A stretch of DNA of 64,000 nt from NCBI RefSeq assembly GCF_024170005.1, contig NZ_JALJXJ010000005.1, forward strand, positions 372,001 through 436,000. The letters run 5' to 3'. The stretch comes from Azospirillum lipoferum (GTDB lineage: Bacteria; Pseudomonadota; Alphaproteobacteria; Azospirillales; Azospirillaceae). The position numbers and the translations under genes are program-made. The first letter of the stretch is position 1; each line of letters begins with the position of its first letter. Positions 56,206 through 64,000 of this stretch are shown here, in pieces. Under the pieces are notes generated by a model, which did not search any database, was not told where the DNA came from, and saw only the letters and a list, made by a program, of their open reading frames with translations.

Positions 56206-56685
56206 ATGATGTTCCGCCTGTTTTCGGGTGCCGGCCTTCTCCTGCTGTCCGCGGCGATGCCCGCCATGGCGGCGACGGATGCCGCGTCGAAGCCCCCTTC
56301 AAAGCCGATGGAGGTGAGCTGCACCGTCCTGCTGCCGCCGGCGCCGGTGCCGGGCCTGCCGGGAACGCTGCGCATGGTGGAGAAGCTGACGGTCCCGCCC
56401 GGGTCGGACGCCCATCGCCACAAGCACGACATCGACGAGATGATGGAGGTGGTGAGCGGAAGCGGCCGGCTGTCGGTCGATGGCAAGCCGGACGTGGATC
56501 TCAAGCCCGGGGTCGTGGTGGAAATTCCGCCGGGCACGCTTCACCAGCAGCACAATGACAGCGATGCCGAGCCGCTGGTCTACACCGCCACCTTCATCGG
56601 CAAGGCCGGAGCGCACATGCTGACGCGCTATAGCGGCGAGAAGGACCGCAGCGCCGGTTGTCCGCATACCCTGCCGAAGAAATAG
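56206..56685 (+). CDS. exported cupin-domain protein
   Basis: 159 residues with a signal peptide (SGAGLLLLSAAMPAMAA) and a cupin beta-barrel: the His-rich first motif SDAHRHKHDIDEMMEV-like and the second motif PPGTLHQQHNDS would hold a metal ion. ATG 56206 and 56209 are both possible. Probably a periplasmic metal-dependent enzyme or binding protein; substrate unknown. Divergent from the SDR gene. Confidence 0.8.
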   Translation: MMFRLFSGAGLLLLSAAMPAMAATDAASKPPSKPMEVSCTVLLPPAPVPGLPGTLRMVEKLTVPPGSDAHRHKHDIDEMMEVVSGSGRLSVDGKPDVDLKPGVVVEIPPGTLHQQHNDSDAEPLVYTATFIGKAGAHMLTRYSGEKDRSAGCPHTLPKK

Positions 56686-56706
56686 CGCGGCTCATCCAGG
56701 GGTCGT

Positions 56707-57402
56707 CTAAAGCGACGCTCCGCCGCAGACGAGGATCTGCTGCCCGGTGATGGCTGCCGCGGCGTCGGACAGCAGGAAGGCGGTCAGCGCCGCGACCTCC
56801 TCCGGCTTGATGAAGCGGCCGAGCGGCGGAAGCTTCGGCGGCAGGCCGGTGCGGTTGGGGTCTTTCAGCATCGGCGTATCGGTCGCCCCCGGCGCCACCA
56901 CATTCACCGTGATTCCGCGCGGCGCCAGTTCCAGCGCCCAGGAGCGGGCAAGCCCGACCATCGCCGCCTTGGTCGCCGCATATTGGCTGCGGCCGGCGGC
57001 GCCCCGGGCGGTGCGGCTGCCGATCAGGACGATGCGGCCATCGCCGTCCGGCATGCGGGGGACGACATGCTCGACCAGTTGGGTGGATGCCTCCACATGC
57101 AGGCGCCACATCGCCCTTGCGCCATCCTCGGCCAGTTCGCCGAGCTTGCCGACGCGCATGACGCCCGCTGCATGGACCAGCGCGTCTATTGGTGACAGAG
57201 CGGCCAGAGCCTCCGCCACCGACTCCGGCGCCATCAGGTCGGCCGGGGTGAAGCGCAGGTTCGGATGGTCGATGGAGGGGGCCGACCGGCTCATTCCCTC
57301 GACCAGCCAGCCATCCTGCAACAGCCGTTCGGCAATGGCCGCACCGATCCCCGAACTGACGCCGGTGACCAGGGCGCGGCGGGGCGGACGCTCTGAATTC
57401 AT
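56707..57402 (-). CDS. SDR-family oxidoreductase (FabG-like)
   Basis: 231 residues. TGVSSGIG cofactor motif, catalytic Tyr/Lys in YAATKAAMVGLARSWALE, C-terminal ITGQQILVCGGASL as in FabG-type enzymes. First of the minus-strand genes (58181 to 56707 side) after the hydratase-like gene, 14 nt apart, so the two are probably co-transcribed. Probably oxidises a hydroxy acid or sugar acid in the catabolic locus. Confidence 0.87.
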   Translation of the reverse strand: MNSERPPRRALVTGVSSGIGAAIAERLLQDGWLVEGMSRSAPSIDHPNLRFTPADLMAPESVAEALAALSPIDALVHAAGVMRVGKLGELAEDGARAMWRLHVEASTQLVEHVVPRMPDGDGRIVLIGSRTARGAAGRSQYAATKAAMVGLARSWALELAPRGITVNVVAPGATDTPMLKDPNRTGLPPKLPPLGRFIKPEEVAALTAFLLSDAAAAITGQQILVCGGASL

Positions 57403-57416
57403 CTCGGCACTCCCCC

Positions 57417-58181
57417 CTATGCCACGGTCAGCGCGATGTGGCCGAGGCCGGGGAAGTCGGCGACGGCGCGGCTGCCGGGCTGGATGAAGATCGTTCCGGT
57501 GCAGGACCCGGTGGTCACCGTGTCGCCGGCATGCAGGCCGCCGAACGGCCGGGCGCCGACATTGGCGAGCCAGGCCAGCAGGCGGATCGGATCGCCGGCC
57601 TTGTTGCCGCCCACCACGTCGATCCTGCGCTCCCCGTCGATGTCCAGCGTCAGCGGCTGGGTCACCGGATCGATGCGGCGCCAGTCCGCGGTTGCCGCGC
57701 CGACGATCAGCGCACCATGGTTGGCCTGATCGGCCAGCGAGGCCAACGGTCCCTGCGATCCGTAGGCGGCGAAGCGGCTGTCGCAGATCTCGAAGGCGGG
57801 ATGGACCGAGCCGACGGCGGCCAGCACTTCCTCCCGCGTCCACGGTTCGTCACGGGCGGGCAGGTCGCTTTTCAGGCGGTAGACGATTTCCGCCTCGATG
57901 CCGATGACGCGGAACATCGCGGCGGGCAGCGTCCCGGTGTCGAAGAACAGCGTCTCGGCATGGATGGGGGCGCTCGACGGCTCGGCGTCGGGGGCCGACG
58001 CACCGACCTTCCAGGCGGTCACCGGGCCGATGCGGCGGGCGACCTCGGTCTGGATGGCGTAGGCGTCGGCCTTGTCGGCCGGCTGTGCTGCGGGCGGCAG
58101 GGTGTCGAGCGGGCGGTTGTCACGGCGCGCGGCGAGCAGCGCGCCGGCGGCCGCAAGAACGGCCTCGGCGGTCATGGTCAT
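57417..58181 (-). CDS. 2-keto-4-pentenoate hydratase-like protein (FAH superfamily)
   Basis: 254 residues. The metal-binding acidic set GIEAEIVYRLKSDLP with a later FEICDSRF and the C-terminal GSCTGTIFIQPGSRAVADFP are typical of MhpD/BphH-like hydratases and related decarboxylases. These act on 2-keto-enoic acids. In a locus with a DHDPS-type aldolase and a PdxA-like dehydrogenase it may process a 2-keto-3-deoxy sugar acid. Confidence 0.86.
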   Translation of the reverse strand: MTMTAEAVLAAAGALLAARRDNRPLDTLPPAAQPADKADAYAIQTEVARRIGPVTAWKVGASAPDAEPSSAPIHAETLFFDTGTLPAAMFRVIGIEAEIVYRLKSDLPARDEPWTREEVLAAVGSVHPAFEICDSRFAAYGSQGPLASLADQANHGALIVGAATADWRRIDPVTQPLTLDIDGERRIDVVGGNKAGDPIRLLAWLANVGARPFGGLHAGDTVTTGSCTGTIFIQPGSRAVADFPGLGHIALTVA

Positions 58182-58248
58182 GGGACGAGTCCCCGAATGA
58201 AGAAGGAAGCGGGCGGGCGGGGACGCCGGCTGGCGCCCCCATCGCCGG

Positions 58249-59460
58249 TCAGCGGTTGTCTACCCAGTCGGGCGAGACGCGGCTGTATTTGATGGCCTGC
58301 CGGAAATAGGTGAAGGCGACATGCAGGGCGCCGTCCGCCGTCTGGGTGACCGACGGGTAGGAGAATTCCCGGTTCAGGCTGTCCTTGGAATTGTTGGTCA
58401 TGCAATAGCCGTCGCCGACCTCCAGGTTCCGGCGCAGCGGCCAGGTCACGCCACCATCCTCCGACAGGGCCAGTGTCAGCGGCGCGCGGGGAGCGCCCCA
58501 GAAGGCCTTGCGGGCGGGGGCCTGCGCCGGGGGGGCGGCGACCGCTGCGGCGGCACCGCCGGCCGGCACGTCGTCCTCGATCTCGTCATAGAGCGAGGCG
58601 CGGCGCTCGGTGGCGTTCTCCGCACTCGATTCGTTGAAGACGATGGCGAGCCGGCCGTCGGCCAGCGCCGTCACCTGGATCGAGGAGTTGTTGTTGGGCA
58701 GCTCGGTCGCCACCGGGGCGCTCCACGTCCGCCCATGGTCGGTGGAGACGCTGCGATAGACATGGTCGGCCCAGCGGCTGCGGTAGAAGGCGGCCAGCGT
58801 GCCGTCGCGCAAAGGGACGACGCTCATGTGGACACAGCCGACGCTGTCCGGCACCGCATGCTCGGTCCAGCTTTCACCCTGGTCGCCGGAGATGCGCACC
58901 GCGCTGGTGTCGTTGTCGCCCACCCACTTCTCGCCCGGCGTGCCGTGGCAGAGGAAGGTCGGCAGCAGCCAGTCGCCGTTCGGCAGCACCACCACCGGCT
59001 GGCGGATGAAGATGCCGTCGCCGTCCGCCCCCTCGAACAGGGTGCGGATTGGTCCCCAGCTCCGGCCATGGTCGGTGGAGCTGCGGCAGCGGACGAAGGC
59101 GGTGTCCTGGTTGCCGGAGATTTGCGCGGTGTAGAACAGCCATAGCGTGCCGTCCGGTGCCGGGAACAGCACCGGGTTCTGCTCCGACCGGGTCGGGTCG
59201 TCCGACAGCTTGACCGGGTCGGTCCAGCGGTCGGCCCCCTTCGCCAGCCGCGAGAAATAGATCGAGATGTCGGGAATGCCTTCCTGGGTGCCGCCGAACC
59301 AGACGCAGCCGAGATCGCCGTTGCCGAGCACGGTGATGTTGGCGGCGTGGTTCTGGACGCAGGGCGACGGCAGATAGGAGTCGCGGCGCCCGGCATCCCC
59401 GTCCGCGGGCGCAACGCGCCCGCGTTCGGTGGTGGAAGGCAGGGATGAGGATGTGGTCAT
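58249..59460 (-). CDS. Asp-box/BNR protein, sialidase-like
   Basis: 403 residues from ATG 59460 (a GTG at 59469 is also possible). At least four Asp boxes (SSTDHGRSWG, SGDQGESWTE, STDHGRTWSA, SEDGGVTWPL) show a six-bladed beta-propeller of the sialidase superfamily. There is no signal peptide, so it is probably cytoplasmic, unlike most true sialidases. An FRIP-like Arg is not obvious near the N-terminus. An Ala/Pro-rich insert lies near residue 300. It may act on an acidic sugar, but sialidase activity is not proven. Confidence 0.8.
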   Translation of the reverse strand: MTTSSSLPSTTERGRVAPADGDAGRRDSYLPSPCVQNHAANITVLGNGDLGCVWFGGTQEGIPDISIYFSRLAKGADRWTDPVKLSDDPTRSEQNPVLFPAPDGTLWLFYTAQISGNQDTAFVRCRSSTDHGRSWGPIRTLFEGADGDGIFIRQPVVVLPNGDWLLPTFLCHGTPGEKWVGDNDTSAVRISGDQGESWTEHAVPDSVGCVHMSVVPLRDGTLAAFYRSRWADHVYRSVSTDHGRTWSAPVATELPNNNSSIQVTALADGRLAIVFNESSAENATERRASLYDEIEDDVPAGGAAAAVAAPPAQAPARKAFWGAPRAPLTLALSEDGGVTWPLRRNLEVGDGYCMTNNSKDSLNREFSYPSVTQTADGALHVAFTYFRQAIKYSRVSPDWVDNR

Positions 59461-59497
59461 GGCGGTCACATAGGAACGGAGGAAGAGGGGAAGCCGG

Positions 59498-60925
59498 TCA
59501 CCGCGCTTCGGCCCGTGGCGGGGCTTGCGTCGGGGCGGCGACCATCGCCGGGGCGCTGCGGCCGCGGACCAGACGTTCCACCGCCATCACCAGCATCGGC
59601 GTCAGCAGGGCGACATACATGTTGTCGATGCCGTAGGGGTTGCCCATCACGTACCACACCGTGGTGCTGACCGTGGCGCCCAGCAGGCCCAGCGTGGCGC
59701 CCAGGTTGCTGGCGAACAGCGGCAGGAAGAAGCCGATCATCGCGACGACCGTGATCGACAGGCGCAGCGCCCGGGTGAAGAAGGACAGCTTCAGGATTTC
59801 CGGCACGAAGAAGACGAAGATCAGCGGCAGGAAACCGATGATCAGCGACAGGATGCGGGTGGTGCGGAATTCCTGTTCCGGCGTCGGCTTCTTCCAGGGC
59901 ACGTAGAAGTCGCGGACCATCAGCGAGGCGATGGCGAGCGCCACCGTGCTGACGCTGACGAAGACCGAGGCGACGAGCGAGGTGGTGACGAGCGCGGCCA
60001 TCAGCGGATGCATGGCGTCCAGGAACACCGGCAGCGCGTACAGGCTCTTCATGTCGGGATAGAGGTAATGGGCGGTGACGCCGATCAGCGCCAGCATGAT
60101 GCCGAGCGGCAGGCAGAAGATGGCGGCGTAGATGGCGGAGCGCTGGGCCTCGCCGGCGCTGCGGTTGGACGAGATCGCCTGGATGACGAACTGGGTGGAG
60201 AAGATGGCGCCGACGGTGCCGATGACCCAGGCGAAGATCGTCGGCATGCCGATGGTGCCGTCGATGGTGAAGTAATGGGCCGGCAGCTTCTCGACCATCG
60301 GGCCGATGCCGCCGCTGAGCGACAGCGCGGTGCCCAGCAGCAGGGCGATGCCGATCAGCTTGATGGCGCTGTGCAGGATGGTGACGTAGGCGATGCCCTT
60401 CAGCCCGCCGAACACATAATAGAAGGTGCTGACCACCGCGATGATGACCATCGCCCAGGTCAGGTTGAGGTTCATCACCGTGGACAGGGCGGCGGCACCG
60501 CTGACGTAGTTGCCGACATTCACCAGCAGCAGCGCATACATCATGATGATCGACACCGTCCGCATGGTGGAGGTGCCGTAATATTTCGCGATGGCGGCGG
60601 AGATGGTGTATTCGCCCGATCCGTAGATGCGCTTGGCGAAGAACAGGCCGAACAGCAGGAAGCCGATCGAGGCGCCCAGCACCGACCAGGCCGACGCCAT
60701 GCCGGAGCTGAAGGCTTCCTGCGCGGTGCCGACCGTGGATTTGGCGCCGATGAACTCGGACATCAGCAGCACGCCGACGACGGCTGCCGGCATCGACCGC
60801 GCGGCATTCATGAACTCGCCGTTGTTGCGGCTGCGCAGCCGCACCGTCAGCCAGGAGGTGAAGAGGATGTAGAGGACGACGATCCCCAGGATGAGCGCAC
60901 TTTCTCCACTGGTGAAATGGTTCAT
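59498..60925 (-). CDS. sodium:solute symporter (SSS family)
   Basis: 475 residues with about thirteen helices. Typical features: an early GAKSTVGTAQEAFSSGMASA, the YGSGEYTISAAIAKYYGTST segment, and YYVFGGLKGIAYVTILHSAI. Sodium-driven uptake of sugars, sialic acid, organic acids or amino acids. Its place between the Asp-box gene and the aldolase gene suggests it imports the substrate of this locus. Confidence 0.9.
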   Translation of the reverse strand: MNHFTSGESALILGIVVLYILFTSWLTVRLRSRNNGEFMNAARSMPAAVVGVLLMSEFIGAKSTVGTAQEAFSSGMASAWSVLGASIGFLLFGLFFAKRIYGSGEYTISAAIAKYYGTSTMRTVSIIMMYALLLVNVGNYVSGAAALSTVMNLNLTWAMVIIAVVSTFYYVFGGLKGIAYVTILHSAIKLIGIALLLGTALSLSGGIGPMVEKLPAHYFTIDGTIGMPTIFAWVIGTVGAIFSTQFVIQAISSNRSAGEAQRSAIYAAIFCLPLGIMLALIGVTAHYLYPDMKSLYALPVFLDAMHPLMAALVTTSLVASVFVSVSTVALAIASLMVRDFYVPWKKPTPEQEFRTTRILSLIIGFLPLIFVFFVPEILKLSFFTRALRLSITVVAMIGFFLPLFASNLGATLGLLGATVSTTVWYVMGNPYGIDNMYVALLTPMLVMAVERLVRGRSAPAMVAAPTQAPPRAEAR

Positions 60926-60965
60926 GGACGGTGTCTCCCTAACGGGCGGATGGATCCGCCTTCAG

Positions 60966-60992
60966 TGTTGTTCGGGGCAATGTTGTTCGGGG
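60966..60992. repeat. 12-bp direct repeat
   Basis: TGTTGTTCGGGG at 60966-60977 and 60981-60992, period 15. Lies between the aldolase stop and the symporter start. Confidence 0.7.
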
Positions 60993-60994
60993 AT

Positions 60995-61018
60995 TGGCGC
61001 CGGTGTGTGCCGGCGCCA
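60995..61018 (-). terminator. hairpin after aldolase gene
   Basis: TGGCGCCGG and CCGGCGCCA form a perfect 9-bp stem with a 6-nt loop, 17 bp past the aldolase stop at 61036. A second inverted repeat (GCGGTGTG/CACACCGC, 61020-61044) covers the stop codon. It may partly terminate or shield the transcript before the symporter gene. Confidence 0.5.
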
Positions 61019-61035
61019 CGCGGTGTGGAACAGCG

Positions 61036-61938
61036 TCACACCGCTTCGGCATAGCGGGCCGCGAGGGCCTTGACCTGTTGGTCCACCTCGTCGGCGATCA
61101 GCACCGGGGCGCGGCTGAAACCGACCTCCGGCATGGCGCTGCGGAGTGCGCGCTTGACCATGGCCGGCGGGAAGCCCAGCGCGTAGAGTTCCTTGCGCAG
61201 CGTGCTGAAATGGGCCTGATGCGCCTCGGCCGCGGTATCGTCGCCGGCCACGAAGGCGGCATGGATGCCGTTGAGGGTCACCGGCGCGATGTTGCCGAGG
61301 CCGGAGATGCAGCCGGCAGCCCCGTTGCGCAGGCCGTGCAGCACCAGCGAATCCGGGCCGACCAGCACGTCGAAATCGTCACGCTCGCGGGCGATGGCGA
61401 GGAAGCCGTCCAGGCTCTCCTGCGAGCCGGCGCTGTCCTTGATGCCGATGATGTTCGGATGGTCGGCCAGGATGCGGGCGGTCTGCGGCTCCAGCGTGTT
61501 CCCGGTGCGGGCCGGGATGTTGTAGAGATAGACCGGCACCGTCAGCGCGTCGGCGACGCGGCGGTAATGATCGACCAGTTCGGCCTGCGAGCAGGCGATG
61601 AAGGACGGCGTGATGGCGGAGACCGCCTTGACGCCCAGCCGCTCGACCGCCTTGCCCAGCGCGATGGTCTGGTGGGTGGAGATCTCGCCGATATGGGCCA
61701 GCACCGGCACCTTGCCGTCGGCGGCCTCGACGCAGGTCTCCGCCACCGCCAGCTTCTCGTCGAAGGACAGGGCGTAGAACTCGCCATTGGTGCCGGCGCA
61801 GAAGACGCCGTTGCCGGCCGACGCCTGCCGCTTCACCTGCCGTCGCAGCGCTGCGAATTCGACGCGCTCATCGCCGTCGAAGGGGGTGACGATCGCGACG
61901 AAAGGGCCGCCGATCATGGTGCCGCTGGTGTTGCTCAT
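61036..61938 (-). CDS. DHDPS/NAL-family class I aldolase
   Basis: 300 residues, a TIM barrel with the Schiff-base Lys167 in NIIGIKDSAG, Tyr139 in YLYNIPARTG and the pyruvate-binding GTNGEF at 49-53. Family members cleave or join pyruvate with aldehydes: dihydrodipicolinate synthase, N-acetylneuraminate lyase, 2-keto-3-deoxygluconate aldolase. The catabolic neighbours make a lyase role more likely than lysine biosynthesis. The gene is 46 nt from the alcohol dehydrogenase gene upstream. Confidence 0.9.
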   Translation of the reverse strand: MSNTSGTMIGGPFVAIVTPFDGDERVEFAALRRQVKRQASAGNGVFCAGTNGEFYALSFDEKLAVAETCVEAADGKVPVLAHIGEISTHQTIALGKAVERLGVKAVSAITPSFIACSQAELVDHYRRVADALTVPVYLYNIPARTGNTLEPQTARILADHPNIIGIKDSAGSQESLDGFLAIARERDDFDVLVGPDSLVLHGLRNGAAGCISGLGNIAPVTLNGIHAAFVAGDDTAAEAHQAHFSTLRKELYALGFPPAMVKRALRSAMPEVGFSRAPVLIADEVDQQVKALAARYAEAV

Positions 61939-61983
61939 GGACTTTGACCTTTCAACGAACGGGATGGGTGTCGCGCCGCGCCG

Positions 61984-63120
61984 TCAGGCGGCGGCGCGGT
62001 ACATGCCCAGGATGTCTTCGCGGCTGAGATCGCGCGGGTTGTTGTCGAGCAGCCGGCGGATGGCGTGCGCCTCCTCAGCCATCTGGGTCAGGTCTGTCTC
62101 CGGCACGCCGAACTCCGACAGGCGCATGGTGCAGCCGAGTTTCAGGCACCAGCCGTAAGCCGACTCGAACACCGCGGCCGGATCGGTCGCAGCCGGCAGG
62201 TCCAGTGCCTCCAGCACCGCGGCGGTCTTGACCGGGACGGCCGGCGCGTTGAAGGCCAGCACATGCGGGAAGATCAGCGCGTTGGCGGCGCCATGCGGGA
62301 TGTGGTGGCGGGTGCCGAGCGGATAGGCGACGGCATGGCCGGCGGCGGTATTCACCGGACCCAGGCAGATGCCGCCATAGAAGGAGGCGAGCGACAGGCC
62401 GGCCCGCGCCTCGCGGTCGCTGCCGTCGGCGATGGCGCGCGGCAGGAAGCGGCCGACCAGCCGGATGCCCTCCAGGGCATAGAGGTCGATCAGCGGATGG
62501 GCCTTGCGGTTGGTGTAGGCCTCGACGCAATGGGCCAGCGCATCGACGCCGGTGGCGGCGGTGACGGCGGCCGGCACGCTCAGAGTCAGGTCGGGATCGA
62601 CCACCGCGACGTCGGCCAGCATGTAGACGCTCTGCACCGCCAGCTTGCTCATGGTCGCCGGATCGGTGACGAGCGCGCGGGTGCCGACCTCGCTGCCGGT
62701 GCCGGCGGTGGTCGGCACCTGGACCAGGGCGGCGCGCTTGGCCGCGACCTTCTCCGGCCCGACGACGTCGCGGATGGTCTGGCCGCTGCCGGGCAGGACG
62801 GCGGCCAGCTTGGCCAGATCCATGGCGCTGCCGCCGCCGAAGCCGATCACCACCTGCGGCTCCGTCCGTTCGGCGACGGCCAGCAGCGCCTCAAGGTTGG
62901 GAACGTCGGGTTCCGGCTTGATGTCGGCGAAGACGGTGACGGTACCCTCCAGCCCCAGCAAATCCACGCGGGCGGCGTTGAAGGCGTCTGCGACCACCAG
63001 GATGCGGGTCAGGCCGCGCTCGCGCACCCAGCGGCCGGTCTCCGCCGCCGTGCCGGCGCCGAAGACGACGCGGGCCGGGCGGAGCAGCTCGATGGGCGTG
63101 GTCAGGTCGATGGTGCTCAT
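61984..63120 (-). CDS. iron-containing alcohol dehydrogenase
   Basis: 378 residues. NAD-binding GFGGGSAMDLAK, TGSEVGTRALVTDP, metal ligands in DALAHCVEAYTN and in AGHAVAYPLGTRHHIPHGAA. Type III dehydrogenases reduce or oxidise small alcohols, aldehydes and hydroxy acids; relatives include maleylacetate reductase and 4-hydroxybutyrate dehydrogenase. Located 11 nt after the PdxA-like gene, probably in the same transcript. Confidence 0.93.
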   Translation of the reverse strand: MSTIDLTTPIELLRPARVVFGAGTAAETGRWVRERGLTRILVVADAFNAARVDLLGLEGTVTVFADIKPEPDVPNLEALLAVAERTEPQVVIGFGGGSAMDLAKLAAVLPGSGQTIRDVVGPEKVAAKRAALVQVPTTAGTGSEVGTRALVTDPATMSKLAVQSVYMLADVAVVDPDLTLSVPAAVTAATGVDALAHCVEAYTNRKAHPLIDLYALEGIRLVGRFLPRAIADGSDREARAGLSLASFYGGICLGPVNTAAGHAVAYPLGTRHHIPHGAANALIFPHVLAFNAPAVPVKTAAVLEALDLPAATDPAAVFESAYGWCLKLGCTMRLSEFGVPETDLTQMAEEAHAIRRLLDNNPRDLSREDILGMYRAAA

Positions 63121-63131
63121 TTTTGAATTCC

Positions 63132-64000
63132 TCAGGCGGCAACGCGCACGCGGGCGGCGGCCAGCTTTTCGGCGTAGTCGATGGCTTCGATCAGGCTCAG
63201 CTCGTTGGCGATGCCCTTGCCAGCGATGTCGAAGGCGGTGCCGTGGTCGACGGAGGTGCGGATGATCGGCAGGCCGAGCGTGATATTGACGCCGCTCAGC
63301 GCGTCCCAGGTGCCCGTCTCCGGATTGACGTTGAAGCCCAGCAGCTTGACCGGGATGTGCCCTTGGTCGTGGTACATGGCGACCACCGCGTCATACTGGC
63401 CGGCACGCAGTTTGACGAAGATGGTGTCGCCCGGCACCGGCCCGACCACGTCCAGCCCGTCGGCGACGCATTGCCTGATGACCGGCTCGGTCACCTCGAT
63501 GTCCTGGCGGCCGAACAGCCCGCCTTCGCCGGCATGCGGGTTCAGGGCGGCGATGGCGATGCGGCGGCGCGGCAGGCCGAGACCGGCCAGCGTCTCGTCG
63601 GTGCGGTCGATGACGTAGCGCAGCCGTTCCGGCGTCAGCTTCTTCGGCACGTCCTCCAGCGCGATGTGGGTGGTGACGTGGCTGACCCGCATGTTGCCGT
63701 GGGCCAGCATCATCACCGAACCGCGCGCACCGGTCAGTTCGGCCAGCAGGTCGGTGTGCCCGGCGAAGTGATAGCCGGCCTTGTTCATCGCCTCCTTGTT
63801 GAGCGGCGCGGTGACGATGCCGTGGATGCGGCCGGCCTCGGCCAGACGCACCGCGCGCTCCACCGCCAGATAGGCGAAGCGGCCGCCATCGACCGACAGC
63901 ACGCCGGGGCGGATCGGCTCACCCTCCGGCCCGGCCTGGAGGCAGGCCAGCGCCGGCCACTCGCCGTCGATATCGGTCACTTCGGGGAAGTCGAGGTCGC
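63132..64000 (-). CDS. PdxA-family 4-hydroxythreonine-4-phosphate dehydrogenase, N-terminus outside window
   Basis: 289 residues visible; the frame is open through the right edge (reading D-L-D-F-P-E before the GTG at 63980), so about 40 residues are missing against the usual 330. Metal-site segments FAGHTDLLAELTGA, MYHDQGHIPVK and GLPIIRTSVDHGTAFDIAGK are intact. In catabolic clusters this family is often PdxA2, which acts on 4-phospho-D-erythronate or -threonate with a DUF1537 kinase; such a kinase gene could lie beyond the window. A biosynthetic vitamin B6 role is less likely here. Confidence 0.9.
   Translation of the reverse strand, partial: DLDFPEVTDIDGEWPALACLQAGPEGEPIRPGVLSVDGGRFAYLAVERAVRLAEAGRIHGIVTAPLNKEAMNKAGYHFAGHTDLLAELTGARGSVMMLAHGNMRVSHVTTHIALEDVPKKLTPERLRYVIDRTDETLAGLGLPRRRIAIAALNPHAGEGGLFGRQDIEVTEPVIRQCVADGLDVVGPVPGDTIFVKLRAGQYDAVVAMYHDQGHIPVKLLGFNVNPETGTWDALSGVNITLGLPIIRTSVDHGTAFDIAGKGIANELSLIEAIDYAEKLAAARVRVAA

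Noticed and set aside
61036..61938. Naming the aldolase DapA or NanA
   Set aside because: The shared family motifs do not separate these activities, and neither lysine nor complete sialic acid genes are nearby.

Overview
This is a 64 kb stretch of chromosome or large replicon from a GC-rich proteobacterium. Almost every reading frame is packed, codon third positions are strongly G/C, and short AT-rich patches appear only in intergenic spaces. The gene content points to an alphaproteobacterium of the Rhodospirillales/Azospirillum type: FixL/FixJ-style kinases and regulators, a cache-HAMP chemoreceptor, a rhizobial-type MaoC-Pta fusion beside ackA, many LysR/GntR/MocR regulators, and peptide ABC and SSS transporters. 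That assignment is inference; no rRNA or tRNA gene is present to confirm it. I saw no prophage, transposase, CRISPR array or tRNA.

Layout. (1) Bases 1-6046: a three-gene signalling operon (giant ATPase-GAF-HisKA_2 kinase cut by the window edge, a REC-PAS-histidine kinase, a FixJ-type regulator), joined by ATGA overlaps. (2) 6417-17458: a chemoreceptor, then mostly single genes: small DMT protein, lipoprotein, SixA-like phosphatase, periplasmic asparaginase, a DUF6152/membrane-protein pair, a divergent SDR/LysR pair, a secreted caspase-like protein, an FUSC exporter and a small hypothetical. (3) 17493-25902: central carbon genes, all on the minus strand: gap, a C-terminal-half phosphoglycerate kinase-like gene, a DMT exporter, ackA, MaoC-pta, eno and a formate/nitrite-family channel. 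(4) 26168-34519: malonate utilisation. A GntR/FCD regulator and the MadLM transporter lie divergent from mdcA-C-D-E-G-B-H. Malonate decarboxylase yields acetate, which AckA/Pta next door could activate. (5) 34591-47792: ten minus-strand genes behind a divergent LysR gene and a perfect LysR-type operator: M20 deacylase, class II aldolase, complete oligopeptide-type ABC importer, PanE-like reductase, carbamoyl-amino-acid hydrolase-like enzyme, acetylpolyamine amidohydrolase-like enzyme and a DMT exporter. The substrate is unknown. (6) 47910-55093: a large hybrid histidine kinase, a MocR regulator divergent from a DMT exporter, and a lactate-permease-family protein. (7) 55220-64000: SDRs, a cupin, a 2-keto-4-pentenoate hydratase-like enzyme, an Asp-box (sialidase-like) protein, an SSS symporter, a DHDPS/NAL-family aldolase, an iron-type alcohol dehydrogenase and a PdxA-family dehydrogenase that runs off the window. 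This looks like an acid-sugar catabolic locus.

The two regions most likely to hold undescribed pathways are (5) and (7). Smaller points of interest are the half phosphoglycerate kinase, paired operator-like palindromes at the malonate and focA promoters, a 25-codon leader ORF in front of mdcA, and a two-copy composite palindromic repeat.
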